Below are positions 32,561-40,999 of a stretch of 64,000 nucleotides of DNA, piece by piece. The notes beneath the pieces were generated by a model that ran no database searches, was not told the origin of the DNA, and saw nothing but the letters and a program-made list of their open reading frames with translations. Position numbers and translations under genes: made by a program. The stretch spans positions 1 to 64,000 of the forward strand of contig JAZNYT010000010.1 in NCBI GenBank assembly GCA_045594565.1, written 5' to 3'. Numbering within the stretch: position 1 is the first letter of the stretch; every line of letters begins with the position of its first letter. Origin of the DNA: RGIG6353 sp045594565 (GTDB taxonomy: Bacteria; Bacillota; Clostridia; Oscillospirales; SIG627).

Positions 32561-32737
32561 TTAATCAGCCTGTTCAACCTTAACAAGATGCTTTATTACA
32601 AATATCTTGCCCTGCAAAGCCGGAGAGTCTTCAAGAACCTTTGAATCTCCGATTTTCTTCAATCCAAGAGAACCGGCAGTTTTAACCTGTTTGTCAAGTC
32701 TGCCTATGAGACTCTTTACAAGTGTAATCTTTACCAT
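32561..32737 (-). CDS. rpmD: 50S ribosomal protein L30
   Basis: A 58-codon gene: MVKITLVKSLIGRLDKQVKT, then AGSLGLKKIGDSKVLEDSPA and FVIKHLVKVEQAD. Length and pattern match bacterial L30. It is placed between rpsE and rplO as usual. Confidence 0.95.
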   Translation of the reverse strand: MVKITLVKSLIGRLDKQVKTAGSLGLKKIGDSKVLEDSPALQGKIFVIKHLVKVEQAD

Positions 32738-32748
32738 AATTTTTCTCC

Positions 32749-33252
32749 TTATTTCAGAATTTCTTCGGGCGTCTTATTTCTGATAGCTGCTACGTCTTCA
32801 ACAGTTCTCAGGTTTCTAAGACCTTCGAAGGTAGCCTTTACAACGTTTGTGGGGTTGTTGGATCTAAGGCACTTTGTTCTAACGTCCTTGATACCAGCCA
32901 TCTCTACAACGCTTCTTACTTTACCGCCTGCAATGACACCGGTACCGGGTGCAGCGGGTTTGAGGAGGACTCTGCCTGCTCCGAACTCACCGATTATCTC
33001 GTGAGGAATTGTAGTTCCCTTGAGAGATACTTCGATGATATTCTTCTTGGCATCTTCCATACCTTTTCTTACAGCCTCGGGACGTTCTGCGGCTTTGCCG
33101 AGACCGTATCCTACGTGACCGTTTTCGTCTCCTACTACAACAAGAGCTGTGAACTTTCTTACACGACCGCCCTTAACTGTCTTGGAAACGCTCTTTACAT
33201 CAACAACAACTTCTTTGAGATCGAGTGTTGCGGGATCTATTTTACGAGCCAT
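32749..33252 (-). CDS. rpsE: 30S ribosomal protein S5
   Basis: A 167-residue S5: MARKIDPATLDLKEVVVDVK at the N-terminus, RVRKFTALVVVGDENGHVGY and GLGKAAERPEAVRKGMEDAK, then the C-terminal GSNNPTNVVKAT-type text (here RSNNPTNVVKATFEGLRNL). S5 supports decoding accuracy. The start at 33252 is chosen by family comparison; an upstream ATG at 33264 lies almost on top of the AAAGGA site. Confidence 0.95.
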   Translation of the reverse strand: MARKIDPATLDLKEVVVDVKSVSKTVKGGRVRKFTALVVVGDENGHVGYGLGKAAERPEAVRKGMEDAKKNIIEVSLKGTTIPHEIIGEFGAGRVLLKPAAPGTGVIAGGKVRSVVEMAGIKDVRTKCLRSNNPTNVVKATFEGLRNLRTVEDVAAIRNKTPEEILK

Positions 33253-33279
33253 GAATGAATCCATTCCTTTCTTAAACAA

Positions 33280-33639
33280 TTAAAATTTCAAGCCGCCCTC
33301 ACGCGCTGCTTCAGCAAGTGCCTGTACTCTTCCGTGATATACGTAACCGCCACGGTCAAATACTACTTCTGTGATGCCACGCTCGAGTGCTCTCTTAGCG
33401 ATCATTGCGCCTACAGCCTTAGCTGCTTCCTTGTTTCCGCCGTAACCTTCAAATTCTTTATCAAGAGTTGAAGCAGAAAGAAGGGTTACGCCGTTTTCAT
33501 CGTCAATAATCTGTGCGTAGATGTTCGCATTGGAACGGTATACGTCAAGACGAGGTCTTGCAGTTGTTCCGGAAATCTTTGCACGAATTCTCTTATGTCT
33601 TCTAAGACGCTGTTTGTTAGTATCAACTTTACTAAACAT
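33280..33639 (-). CDS. rplR: 50S ribosomal protein L18
   Basis: A 119-residue L18 with basic N-terminus (NKQRLRRHKRIRAKISGTTA), RPRLDVYRSNANIYAQIIDD and the C-terminal VVFDRGGYVYHGRVQALAEA. It binds 5S rRNA together with L5 in the central protuberance. Confidence 0.97.
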   Translation of the reverse strand: MFSKVDTNKQRLRRHKRIRAKISGTTARPRLDVYRSNANIYAQIIDDENGVTLLSASTLDKEFEGYGGNKEAAKAVGAMIAKRALERGITEVVFDRGGYVYHGRVQALAEAAREGGLKF

Positions 33640-33657
33640 TTAATCCCACTCCTTTCT

Positions 33658-34194
33658 TTATTTACCGGCTTTTCCGGCCTTGTGACGAATAACTTCGTCA
33701 GCGTACTTGATACCCTTGCCATGATAAGGTTCGGGAGGTCTCTTGCCTCTGATTTCAGCTGCAACCTGACCTACGAGCTGCTTATCTGCACCGCTGATTA
33801 CGAGCTTGTTGGGGGTAGTTGCCTCAATCTTGATACCTGCGGGTGCATCATACTTTACGTCGTGTGAATAACCGAGGTTCATAACGAGGGTGTTACCGTT
33901 CATCTGCGCTCTGTAACCGCCTTCACTGATTTCAAGCTCCTTCTGGTAGCCGTTTGTTACACCCTCAACCATATTGGCGATAAGTGTACGGGTAAGTCCG
34001 TGAAGTGAACGATTAAGTTTAGCATCGTCGGGACGAGCTACTGTGATTTCAGCAGCGCCGACTTCAACTATCATATTGCTGTGTACAGCCTGAGAAAGCT
34101 TTCCCTTGGGGCCTTCAACGGTAATAACACCGTTTGCGAAAGCTACCTTTACACCGGCAGGAATAGCGATTGGCTGCTTACCAATTCTTGACAT
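33658..34194 (-). CDS. rplF: 50S ribosomal protein L6
   Basis: A 178-residue L6: MSRIGKQPIAIPAGVKVAFA, ITVEGPKGKLSQ and the C-terminal RPPEPYHGKGIKYADEVIRH, then KAGKAGK. Two related beta/alpha domains; it binds 23S rRNA near the sarcin-ricin loop and factor site. Standard order between rpsH and rplR. Confidence 0.97.
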   Translation of the reverse strand: MSRIGKQPIAIPAGVKVAFANGVITVEGPKGKLSQAVHSNMIVEVGAAEITVARPDDAKLNRSLHGLTRTLIANMVEGVTNGYQKELEISEGGYRAQMNGNTLVMNLGYSHDVKYDAPAGIKIEATTPNKLVISGADKQLVGQVAAEIRGKRPPEPYHGKGIKYADEVIRHKAGKAGK

Positions 34195-34207
34195 AGTCTA
34201 TTCCTCC

Positions 34208-34606
34208 TTACCAAACGTATGCGAGCACTTCGCCGCCAACGTTTTCTTTTCTTGCTTTCTTGTCTGTCATAACTCCCTTAGGTGTTGAGAGAATAGCGAT
34301 ACCGAGACCTCTCATTACACTGGGAATGTCCTCGCAGCTTGTGTAGATACGAAGACCGGGCTTGGACACACGGCGAAGACCTGAAATAATTCTTGTCTTA
34401 CCGGGGCCATACTTGAGTGTTACCTTAATAACACCCTGCTTTGTGTCGTCGATAACCGTGTAGCTCTTGATGTAGCCTTCTTCGAGAAGAATCTCGGCGA
34501 TGGCCTTCTTGATATTAGAGCAAGGGATATCAACAGTTTCGTGCTTTGCTGAGTTAGCGTTACGAATTCTTGTAAGCATATCAGCAATTGCGTCTGTGAT
34601 TTGCAT
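34208..34606 (-). CDS. rpsH: 30S ribosomal protein S8
   Basis: A 132-residue S8: ITDAIADMLTRIRNANSAKH, KAIAEILLEEGYIKSY and the C-terminal GLGIAILSTPKGVMTDKKAR. In E. coli S8 binds 16S rRNA and represses the spc operon. It starts after an unusually long gap behind rpsN. Confidence 0.97.
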   Translation of the reverse strand: MQITDAIADMLTRIRNANSAKHETVDIPCSNIKKAIAEILLEEGYIKSYTVIDDTKQGVIKVTLKYGPGKTRIISGLRRVSKPGLRIYTSCEDIPSVMRGLGIAILSTPKGVMTDKKARKENVGGEVLAYVW

Positions 34607-34706
34607 CTTTTTTCCTCCTATTCAGCAATCAGTTTGTTACTTGGCTTTGTGCCTTTCGCACTTAATATGCTCTAACCCAATCTTGCGATTGGATACGGCT
34701 ATTACT
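34607..34706 (-). other. Spacer between rpsN and rpsH with small hairpin
   Basis: This 100-base gap is long for the operon. It contains CCAATC-TTGC-GATTGG (34677-34692), a perfect six-base-pair stem with a four-base loop and no T run. It could be a regulatory or processing site upstream of rpsH, but no S8-binding motif can be named from sequence. Confidence 0.4.
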
Positions 34707-34892
34707 TTACCAGCTTGCCTTTCTTACGCCGGGGATTTCACCCTTGTAAGCAAGTTCGCGGAAGCAGATACGGCAGATACCGTATTTACGAAGATAAGCA
34801 TGAGGTCTGCCACAGATTTTGCATCTTGTGTATTCTCTTGTAGAGAACTTCTGCTTTCTCTGCTGCTTAATGATCATTGACTTCTTAGCCAT
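34707..34892 (-). CDS. rpsZ: 30S ribosomal protein S14, zinc form
   Basis: A 61-residue type Z S14 with zinc ligands C24, C27, C40 and C43 (CKICGRPHAYLRKYGICRIC). This short, zinc-bound form is typical of Gram-positive spc operons. It acts in assembly of the 30S head. Confidence 0.97.
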   Translation of the reverse strand: MAKKSMIIKQQRKQKFSTREYTRCKICGRPHAYLRKYGICRICFRELAYKGEIPGVRKASW

Positions 34893-34905
34893 TTACTTAT
34901 CCTCC

Positions 34906-35445
34906 TTACTTCTGAAAAGGGGCACCCATCAGAGCGAGGAAGTCACGTGCTTCTTCGTCTGTTTTGGAACTTGTAACGAATACAATGTCCATGCCTCTTA
35001 TCTTGTCGATTTTTTCATATTCGATTTCAGGGAATATGAGCTGTTCTTTGAGTCCGAGTGTGTAGTTTCCTCTGCCGTCGAAAGCGTTGGGGTTGATACC
35101 CTTGAAGTCACGAACTCTGGGAAGAGCGAGGTTGAAGAGTCTGTCTACGAACTCATACATTCTCTCGCCTCTGAGTGTAACCTTAGCACCAATCTTTGTG
35201 CCCTGACGGAGTTTGAAGTTTGCAACCGACTTCTTAGCAGTTGTAGGAACGGCTCTCTGACCGGTGATAGCTGAAAGGTCTTCGATAACGCTGTCAATTA
35301 CCTTTGAGTTATCCTTAGCGTCGCCTGCGCCTACGTTGATTACTACCTTTTCAAGTCTGGGAATCTGCATAACACTTTTGTAGTTATACTTTTTCATAAG
35401 TTCGGGAGCAACTTCATTCTTATAAACTTCTGCAAGTCTTGCCAT
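34906..35445 (-). CDS. rplE: 50S ribosomal protein L5
   Basis: A 179-residue L5: VMQIPRLEKVVINVGAGDAK, ITGQRAVPTTAKKSVANFKL and RVRDFKGINPNAFDGRGNYT, then FPEIEYEKIDKIRGMDIVFV. It binds 5S rRNA and contacts P-site tRNA. Confidence 0.97.
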   Translation of the reverse strand: MARLAEVYKNEVAPELMKKYNYKSVMQIPRLEKVVINVGAGDAKDNSKVIDSVIEDLSAITGQRAVPTTAKKSVANFKLRQGTKIGAKVTLRGERMYEFVDRLFNLALPRVRDFKGINPNAFDGRGNYTLGLKEQLIFPEIEYEKIDKIRGMDIVFVTSSKTDEEARDFLALMGAPFQK

Positions 35446-35463
35446 TCTGTTTGTCCTCCCTTA

Positions 35464-35781
35464 TTATAATGTCTCGCCGCATTTTGCACAAACGCGAACG
35501 CTCTTACCATCTTCGAGTTTCTTATGCTTAACTCTTGTAGCCTTGCCGCACTTTTCGCAGTAAAGCTGTACCTTTGAAGCGTACATAGCTCCCTCAACCT
35601 TGACGATGCTGCCTGCTTCGCCCTGACGACGAGGCTTAACGTGCTTTGTCACGATGTTAGCACCTTCAACGATTACCTTCTTTTCCTTGGGAGAAACTTC
35701 AAGTACCTTACCCTTTGTTCCTTTAGAGTTACCAGAAACAACGATTACGGTATCGTCTTTTCTTACATGAATCTTATTCAT
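35464..35781 (-). CDS. rplX: 50S ribosomal protein L24
   Basis: A 105-residue L24 with a KOW motif (DDTVIVVSGNSKGTKGKVLE) and C-terminal zinc-ribbon-like Cys pairs (CEKCGKATRVKH, then CAKCG). It is an early 50S assembly protein near the exit tunnel. The four Cys occur in many bacterial L24 proteins. Confidence 0.96.
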   Translation of the reverse strand: MNKIHVRKDDTVIVVSGNSKGTKGKVLEVSPKEKKVIVEGANIVTKHVKPRRQGEAGSIVKVEGAMYASKVQLYCEKCGKATRVKHKKLEDGKSVRVCAKCGETL

Positions 35782-35794
35782 TTCTTTACCCCCA

Positions 35795-36163
35795 TTAAAG
35801 TACTTCGGGTGCCAAGGACAGAATCTTCATAAAGTCCTTTTCACGAAGCTCTCTTGCTACCGGGCCAAATATACGGGTACCCTTGGGTGTCTTGTCTTCC
35901 TTGATTACTACTGCTGCGTTTTCATCGAACTTGATGTAGGAGCCGTCATTTCTTCTGATTCCTTTAACGCTGCGTACGATAACCGCCTTAACAACTTCAC
36001 CCTTCTTAACCGCACCGCCGGGAGCTGCTTTCTTTACAGATGCGACTACGATGTCGCCGATGTTGGCATAACGTCTGCCTGTACCGCCAAGCACACGGAT
36101 GCACATCAATTCTTTAGCGCCGCTATTATCAGCGACTTTCATAAGTGTTTGTGTCTGTATCAC
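35795..36163 (-). CDS. rplN: 50S ribosomal protein L14
   Basis: A 122-residue L14: MIQTQTLMKVADNSGAKELM, CIRVLGG, then RSVKGIRRNDGSYIKFDENA and the C-terminal KGTRIFGPVARELREKDFMK. It forms part of the subunit interface. Standard order between rpsQ and rplX. Confidence 0.98.
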   Translation of the reverse strand: MIQTQTLMKVADNSGAKELMCIRVLGGTGRRYANIGDIVVASVKKAAPGGAVKKGEVVKAVIVRSVKGIRRNDGSYIKFDENAAVVIKEDKTPKGTRIFGPVARELREKDFMKILSLAPEVL

Positions 36164-36183
36164 TGTGTGTATCCTCCTTTGGC

Positions 36184-36438
36184 TTACTTAGCTTTCTCAA
36201 TAATTTCCACGAGACGCCAGTTCTTATCCTTGGAAAGCGGTCTTGTTTCCATGATGAGTACCTTATCGCCTACACGGCATTCATTGTTTTCGTCATGAGC
36301 TTTGAATTTAACGGTTCTTCTTACTATCTTGTTGTAAAGAGAATGTTTTACGCTGGTTTCGATAGCAACAACGATGGTCTTGTCCATCTTATCGCTTACT
36401 ACTTTACCTACACGTGTTTTTCTGAGTGATCTTTCCAT
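36184..36438 (-). CDS. rpsQ: 30S ribosomal protein S17
   Basis: An 84-residue OB-fold protein: RKTRVGKVVSDKMDKTIVVA, KHSLYNKIVRRTVKFKAHDE and the C-terminal RPLSKDKNWRLVEI. It is a primary 16S rRNA binder of the 5' domain. Confidence 0.97.
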   Translation of the reverse strand: MERSLRKTRVGKVVSDKMDKTIVVAIETSVKHSLYNKIVRRTVKFKAHDENNECRVGDKVLIMETRPLSKDKNWRLVEIIEKAK

Positions 36439-36457
36439 TTTCTATTCTCCTTCCCGC

Positions 36458-36664
36458 TTAATTCTTACTGCTTTCAGCAAGTTCTTTCTCTCTGATAGCT
36501 GTCATAATTCTGGCAATATCCTTCTTTGTTTCAACTATCTTGTGAGGGTTATCAAGCTGATTGATAGCATGCTGGAAGCGGAGATGTAAGAGCGCGTCCT
36601 TCTTCTCGCGAAGTTCCGCGTTAAGCTCTTCGGTAGTCTTTTCTCTTATTTCAGTAATTTTCAT
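36458..36664 (-). CDS. rpmC: 50S ribosomal protein L29
   Basis: A 68-residue helical hairpin protein: REKTTEELNAELREKKDALL, then HLRFQHAINQLDNPHKIVET and IARIMTAIREKE. It sits at the tunnel exit next to L23. It overlaps rplP by four bases. Confidence 0.97.
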   Translation of the reverse strand: MKITEIREKTTEELNAELREKKDALLHLRFQHAINQLDNPHKIVETKKDIARIMTAIREKELAESSKN

Positions 36665-37086
36665 TCTGCTACCTCCTCAGCTTCTTTCTTGATGAATTTA
36701 CATTTAATGGGAAGCTTGTGTGTTGCAAGACGCATAGCTTCCTTTGCTACTTCCTCTGAAACGCCGTCCATCTCGAAGAGTACTCTTCCGGGCTTAACTA
36801 CTGCTACCCAGTACTCAGGAGAACCTTTACCGGAACCCATTCGAGTTTCAGCAGGCTTTTCTGTTACAGGCTTATCGGGGAAAATCTTAATCCATACATT
36901 ACCGCCACGCTTTGTGTAACGGGTCATAGCGATACGGGCTGCCTCTATCTGGTTTGAGGTTACCCAAGCAGGCTCTTCTGCAACGAGACCGTAGCATCCG
37001 TAAGCAAGTGTGTTGCCTCTGTATGCACGTCCTGTGAGTCTGCCACGCTGCTGACGTCTGTATTTAACTCTCTTAGGCATTAACAT
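36661..37086 (-). CDS. rplP: 50S ribosomal protein L16
   Basis: A 141-residue L16: MLMPKRVKYRRQQRGRLTGR at the N-terminus, then RYTKRGGNVWIKIFPDKPVT and RMGSGKGSPEYWVAVVKPGR. It helps shape the A-site region of the 50S. The start at 37086 gives the family-typical MLxPKRVKxRR and overlaps the end of rpsC. Confidence 0.97.
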   Translation of the reverse strand: MLMPKRVKYRRQQRGRLTGRAYRGNTLAYGCYGLVAEEPAWVTSNQIEAARIAMTRYTKRGGNVWIKIFPDKPVTEKPAETRMGSGKGSPEYWVAVVKPGRVLFEMDGVSEEVAKEAMRLATHKLPIKCKFIKKEAEEVAE

Positions 37087-37789
37087 TTCTTTTTCCTCCT
37101 TCTCTGGAAGAACGTTCTCTACGACGAGGTGCGGGCTTTTCTACATCTCTCTTAACAGATGTGCCAAGCACTTCACCCTTGTAGATCCATACCTTGATAC
37201 CGATCTTACCGTAGGTTGTATTTGCTTCTGCAAAACCGTAGTCGATGTCAGCACGGATTGTCTGAAGGGGTATTGTACCTTCATGATACTGCTCTGTACG
37301 AGCAATTTCCGCACCTGCAAGACGTCCGGATGCTGCAATCTTGATACCCTTTGCACCAAGCTTCATTGTTCTGCCGATGCACTGCTTCATTGCTCTTCTG
37401 AAAGCGATTCTTCTTTCAAGCTGGCTTGCGATGTTCTCTGCAACGAGCTGAGCGTTGAGGTCGGGGTTCTTGATTTCGTTTACGTTAACTGAAACAGGCT
37501 TGCCAAGGAAGGCTTCGATGTCCTGTCTGAGCTTTTCGATCTCAGCACCGCCCTTACCGATAACCATACCGGGCTTAGCACAGTGGATGAGAACCTTAAC
37601 TCTGGCGCTATCTCTTTCGATTTCAATCTTAGGTACGCCAGCAAGCTGGAGCTTGTTTTTGAGATACTTTCTTAATTTGTAATCGGATACGAGGGTGTCG
37701 CCGATGTTCTTGTCGCCAAGAAGCCATCTGGAATCCCAATCCTTGATTACGCCGACACGGAGTCCGTGAGGATTAACTTTCTGTCCCAT
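37073..37789 (-). CDS. rpsC: 30S ribosomal protein S3
   Basis: A 238-residue S3 with a KH domain (PGMVIGKGGAEIEKLRQDIE) and the C-terminal S3 domain (GIKIAASGRLAGAEIARTEQ, then GTIPLQTIRADIDYGFAEAN). The arginine-rich tail (RRRERSSREGGKRN) is basic and ends inside rplP. S3 lines the mRNA entry channel. Confidence 0.98.
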   Translation of the reverse strand: MGQKVNPHGLRVGVIKDWDSRWLLGDKNIGDTLVSDYKLRKYLKNKLQLAGVPKIEIERDSARVKVLIHCAKPGMVIGKGGAEIEKLRQDIEAFLGKPVSVNVNEIKNPDLNAQLVAENIASQLERRIAFRRAMKQCIGRTMKLGAKGIKIAASGRLAGAEIARTEQYHEGTIPLQTIRADIDYGFAEANTTYGKIGIKVWIYKGEVLGTSVKRDVEKPAPRRRERSSREGGKRNVNA

Positions 37790-37813
37790 AAAACTGATTC
37801 AACCTCCCTTTCT

Positions 37814-38161
37814 TTAGTTTCTCTCTTTTACCACGAGGGTAATATGAGATGTTCTCTTTAAAATACGGTCTGCTCTGCCCTTTGCTCTCGGCATAATTCT
37901 CTTAAGTGTTCTGCCGGGGGTAGCAAAGCATTCAGCTACGTAGAGCTTATCCGCGCTCATACCGAAATTGTTTTCAGCATTTGCGATTGCTTCTTTTACT
38001 AATTTTGTTATATAAGGTGCAGCTGCCTTAGGTGTATTCTTCAATATACCAAGTGCAAGGCTTGCATCTTTGTCTCTGATAAGGTCGAGTACTATCATGA
38101 CTTTTCTGGTGCTGATTCGCACGTCACGACGGTATACCTTAGACACTGCTTGTTCTGCCAT
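37814..38161 (-). CDS. rplV: 50S ribosomal protein L22
   Basis: A 115-residue L22: RISTRKVMIVLDLIRDKDAS, then KLVKEAIANAENNFGMSADK and the C-terminal loop GRTLKRIMPRAKGRADRILK, then RTSHITLVV. The loop reaches into the exit tunnel and is a known site of macrolide-resistance changes in other bacteria. Confidence 0.97.
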   Translation of the reverse strand: MAEQAVSKVYRRDVRISTRKVMIVLDLIRDKDASLALGILKNTPKAAAPYITKLVKEAIANAENNFGMSADKLYVAECFATPGRTLKRIMPRAKGRADRILKRTSHITLVVKERN

Positions 38162-38209
38162 GCAGATCCTCCTTTCGCGGCTTTAAGCTTGTTACCGCGT
38201 TTCCTTATT

Positions 38210-38485
38210 TTAGTTATTTGATGTTTTAGATCCTGAGTGACCCTTGAAGGTTCTTGTCAGGGCAAATTCACCAAGTTTGTGACCTACCATATCTTCGGTA
38301 ACATATACGGGAACATGCTTTCTTCCGTCATAAACCGCTATCGTATGTCCTACGAACTCGGGGAATATTGTTGAGGCGCGTGACCAGGTCTTTATAACCT
38401 TCTTTTCGCCTGCCTTGTTCATGGCTTCGATTCTGTCATAAAGCACTTTTTGAACAAAAGGGCCTTTCTTTACGCTTCTACTCAT
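38210..38485 (-). CDS. rpsS: 30S ribosomal protein S19
   Basis: A 91-residue S19: MSRSVKKGPFVQKVLYDRIE, TWSRASTIFPEFVGHTIAVY and DGRKHVPVYVTEDMVGHKLG, then EFALTRTFKGH. It forms the 30S head with S13. Confidence 0.98.
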   Translation of the reverse strand: MSRSVKKGPFVQKVLYDRIEAMNKAGEKKVIKTWSRASTIFPEFVGHTIAVYDGRKHVPVYVTEDMVGHKLGEFALTRTFKGHSGSKTSNN

Positions 38486-38511
38486 TATTGTTTCCTCCTT
38501 TCGATAACAGC

Positions 38512-39342
38512 TTATTTGTCGTTTCTGCGTTTAACTATGAACTTGTTTGTGCGAGCCTTCTTGTTACGAGTCTTGTAACCAAGTGCGGGCTTGCCCCAAG
38601 GAGTAACAGGTCCGGGACGACCGATGGGAGCACGTCCTTCACCACCACCGTGAGGGTGATCTACGGGGTTCATTACAGAACCTCTTACTGTAGGACGGAT
38701 ACCGAGGTAACGTGTCTTACCTGCCTTACCGCGTTTAACGTTTTCCGCTTCAACGTTGCCTATCTGACCGATAGTAGCCTTACAATCCATACGGATGTAT
38801 CTTACTTCACCAGAGGGAAGTCTTACCTGAGCCATTTCGCCTTCCTTCGCCATGAGCTGTGCTGCAGAGCCTGCTGTTCTTACAAGCTGAGCGCCCTTAC
38901 CGGGATAGAGCTCGATGTTGTGAATGAAGGTACCAACAGGAATGTTAGCAATAGGAAGTGTGTTACCGGGCTTGATGTCAGCTTCGGGTGAGGACATAAT
39001 CTTGTCGCCAACCTTAAGTCCAACAGGAGCGATAACGTATGCCTTTGTGCCATCCTCATGCTCGATAAGTGCGATGTAAGGATTTCTGTTGGGGTCATAT
39101 TCGATTGCGATAACAGTTGCGGGTGTCGCATTCTGTCTCTTGAAATCGATAATTCTGTATTTTTTCTTGTTTCCGCCGCCTCTGTGACGAACTGTGATTC
39201 TACCGGTGTTGTTACGGCCGGAGTTCTTCTTGAGTTCTACAATAAGGCTTTTCTCAGGTGTCTTCTTTGTTACTTCCTCAAATGTGGGAACAGACATCTG
39301 TCTTCTACCGGGAGTTGTGGGTTTATAAACTCTTGTAGCCAT
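38512..39342 (-). CDS. rplB: 50S ribosomal protein L2
   Basis: A 276-residue L2: RNNTGRITVRHRGGGNKKKY, IEYDPNRNPYIALIEHEDG and the conserved block near the peptidyl transferase centre, RGSVMNPVDHPHGGGEGRAP, then IGRPGPVTPWGKPALG. It is needed for subunit association and peptide bond formation. Confidence 0.98.
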   Translation of the reverse strand: MATRVYKPTTPGRRQMSVPTFEEVTKKTPEKSLIVELKKNSGRNNTGRITVRHRGGGNKKKYRIIDFKRQNATPATVIAIEYDPNRNPYIALIEHEDGTKAYVIAPVGLKVGDKIMSSPEADIKPGNTLPIANIPVGTFIHNIELYPGKGAQLVRTAGSAAQLMAKEGEMAQVRLPSGEVRYIRMDCKATIGQIGNVEAENVKRGKAGKTRYLGIRPTVRGSVMNPVDHPHGGGEGRAPIGRPGPVTPWGKPALGYKTRNKKARTNKFIVKRRNDK

Positions 39343-39361
39343 TTTTTCACTCCTCCTTCGA

Positions 39362-39655
39362 TTACATCATACCGTCGAAGAATTCGATGGTCTTGGAGTC
39401 AGCTGTAAGTGTTACAACTGCCTTCTTCCATTCACTTGTCTTACCAAGGTGAACGCCAAGTCTCTTGGGCTTGGACTTCATGTTAACTGTGTTAACGTCA
39501 AGTACCTTTACCTTAAAGATTTCTTCGATAGCTTTTTTGATTTCTACTTTATTTGCAGTTTTTGCAACTTCGAAGGTGTACTTCTTGTCTGCAATGCCCT
39601 GCATGCTGGCTTCTGTGATAATCGGTCTTATGATAATATCGCAGGATGTTTTCAT
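39362..39655 (-). CDS. rplW: 50S ribosomal protein L23
   Basis: A 97-residue L23: IIIRPIITEASMQGIADKKY, TFEVAKTANKVEIKKAIEEI and FKVKVLDVNTVNMKSKPKRL. It lies at the tunnel exit and docks the signal recognition particle and trigger factor. It overlaps rplD by four bases. Confidence 0.97.
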   Translation of the reverse strand: MKTSCDIIIRPIITEASMQGIADKKYTFEVAKTANKVEIKKAIEEIFKVKVLDVNTVNMKSKPKRLGVHLGKTSEWKKAVVTLTADSKTIEFFDGMM

Positions 39656-40278
39656 TTTGCATATACCTCCTCGATTATTTCAATTGCCGGTTTTGCTATA
39701 ACGAGACTGCCTGCATTGAGAATGTCATAAACATTCAGATTGTTGGCAAGTGTTGTTTTAACTCCGGGAATGTTTGCAAAAGACTTGATAACTGTCTTGT
39801 CGTTTTCAGGGAGTACTACGAGAGCCTTCTTTGCTGCTCCGATTGCTGCAAGCATGTTAACCATGGTCTTTGTCTTGAATTCGCTTGTTGCGATAGACTC
39901 AACAACCTTGATATCTTCTGCTGCACATTTAGCGGAAAGTGCACTCTGAAGAGCGATAGCACGTACTTTCTTGTTGAGAGAAAGTCTGTAGCATCTGGGC
40001 TTAGGACCAAGAGCTACACCGCCGTGTGTCCACTGAGGAGAACGGGTTGAACCCTGACGTGCTCTACCTGTACCCTTCTGTCTCCAAGGCTTGATACCGC
40101 CACCGGAAACCTCAGCTCTTGTAAGGGTAGACTGTGTACCCTGTCTCTGATTTGCAAGGTAAGTGCGAACCGCTGCGTGAAGAACTGCTTCATTTACTTC
40201 AGCTCCGAAAAGCTTTTCAGAAAGCACTACTTCGCCGGTTTCTTTACCTGTCATATCGTATACTTTAACGTTCGGCAT
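39652..40278 (-). CDS. rplD: 50S ribosomal protein L4
   Basis: A 208-residue L4 with the tunnel-reaching loop KPWRQKGTGRARQGSTRSPQ, then WTHGGVALGPKPRCYRLSLN. L4 is an early assembly protein, and in several bacteria it represses the S10 operon through the leader; the long leader here makes this a reasonable guess. Confidence 0.97.
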   Translation of the reverse strand: MPNVKVYDMTGKETGEVVLSEKLFGAEVNEAVLHAAVRTYLANQRQGTQSTLTRAEVSGGGIKPWRQKGTGRARQGSTRSPQWTHGGVALGPKPRCYRLSLNKKVRAIALQSALSAKCAAEDIKVVESIATSEFKTKTMVNMLAAIGAAKKALVVLPENDKTVIKSFANIPGVKTTLANNLNVYDILNAGSLVIAKPAIEIIEEVYAK

Positions 40279-40300
40279 TGTTTTTCCTCCTTCCTAAAGG

Positions 40301-40930
40301 TTACGCCTTAACAGAGTTGCGAATGAACACAATACCGCCCTTAGGTCCGGGAACCGCACCCTTAACTGCGATGATGTTCTTTTCGGCATCAACTCTTACG
40401 ACGTCGAGGTTCAGTATAGTAACCTGCTCGTTACCCCACTGACCAGCCATTTTCTTGTTCTTGAATATTCTCGCGGGGTCGATAACACCCATAGAGCCTG
40501 ACTGACGGTGGATAGGACCAATACCGTGAGTCTTACCAAGCATAGAAAGGTTCCAACGCTTGATGGCACCGGTGTAACCGTGACCCTTGGAAGTACCTGT
40601 AACGTCAATCTTGTCGCCTGCTGCGAAAATGTCAGCCTTAACTTCGTCGCCTACGTTGTAAGCGCTGATGTCGTCAAGTCTGAATTCCTTGAGATGACGC
40701 TTGAGGGTGATGTTAGCTTTCTTGAAATGTCCCTTAACAGGGTTTGTTACCTTCTTTTCAGTAACGTCTGCAAATCCGAGCTGGATTGCATCATAACCGT
40801 CTGTCGTGGCAGTCTTCTTCTGTACTACTGCACAGGGGCCTGCTTCGATAACGGTTACGGGAATTACTTCTCCGCTTTCGAGGAAGATCTGGGTCATACC
40901 AATCTTCTTACCGATAATACCTTTATTCAT
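40301..40930 (-). CDS. rplC: 50S ribosomal protein L3
   Basis: A 209-residue L3: MNKGIIGKKIGMTQIFLESG at the N-terminus, then GTSKGHGYTGAIKRWNLSML, HRQSGSMGVIDPARIFKNKK and MAGQWGNEQVTILNLDVVRV. It initiates 50S assembly and its central loop reaches the peptidyl transferase centre. Confidence 0.98.
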   Translation of the reverse strand: MNKGIIGKKIGMTQIFLESGEVIPVTVIEAGPCAVVQKKTATTDGYDAIQLGFADVTEKKVTNPVKGHFKKANITLKRHLKEFRLDDISAYNVGDEVKADIFAAGDKIDVTGTSKGHGYTGAIKRWNLSMLGKTHGIGPIHRQSGSMGVIDPARIFKNKKMAGQWGNEQVTILNLDVVRVDAEKNIIAVKGAVPGPKGGIVFIRNSVKA

Positions 40931-40999
40931 TTTTTCCTCCTAATTATTGGTTGGCTTTTGCCAACATGACTAGTTTTTGTTTTTTGCCGTGCTTACGAA

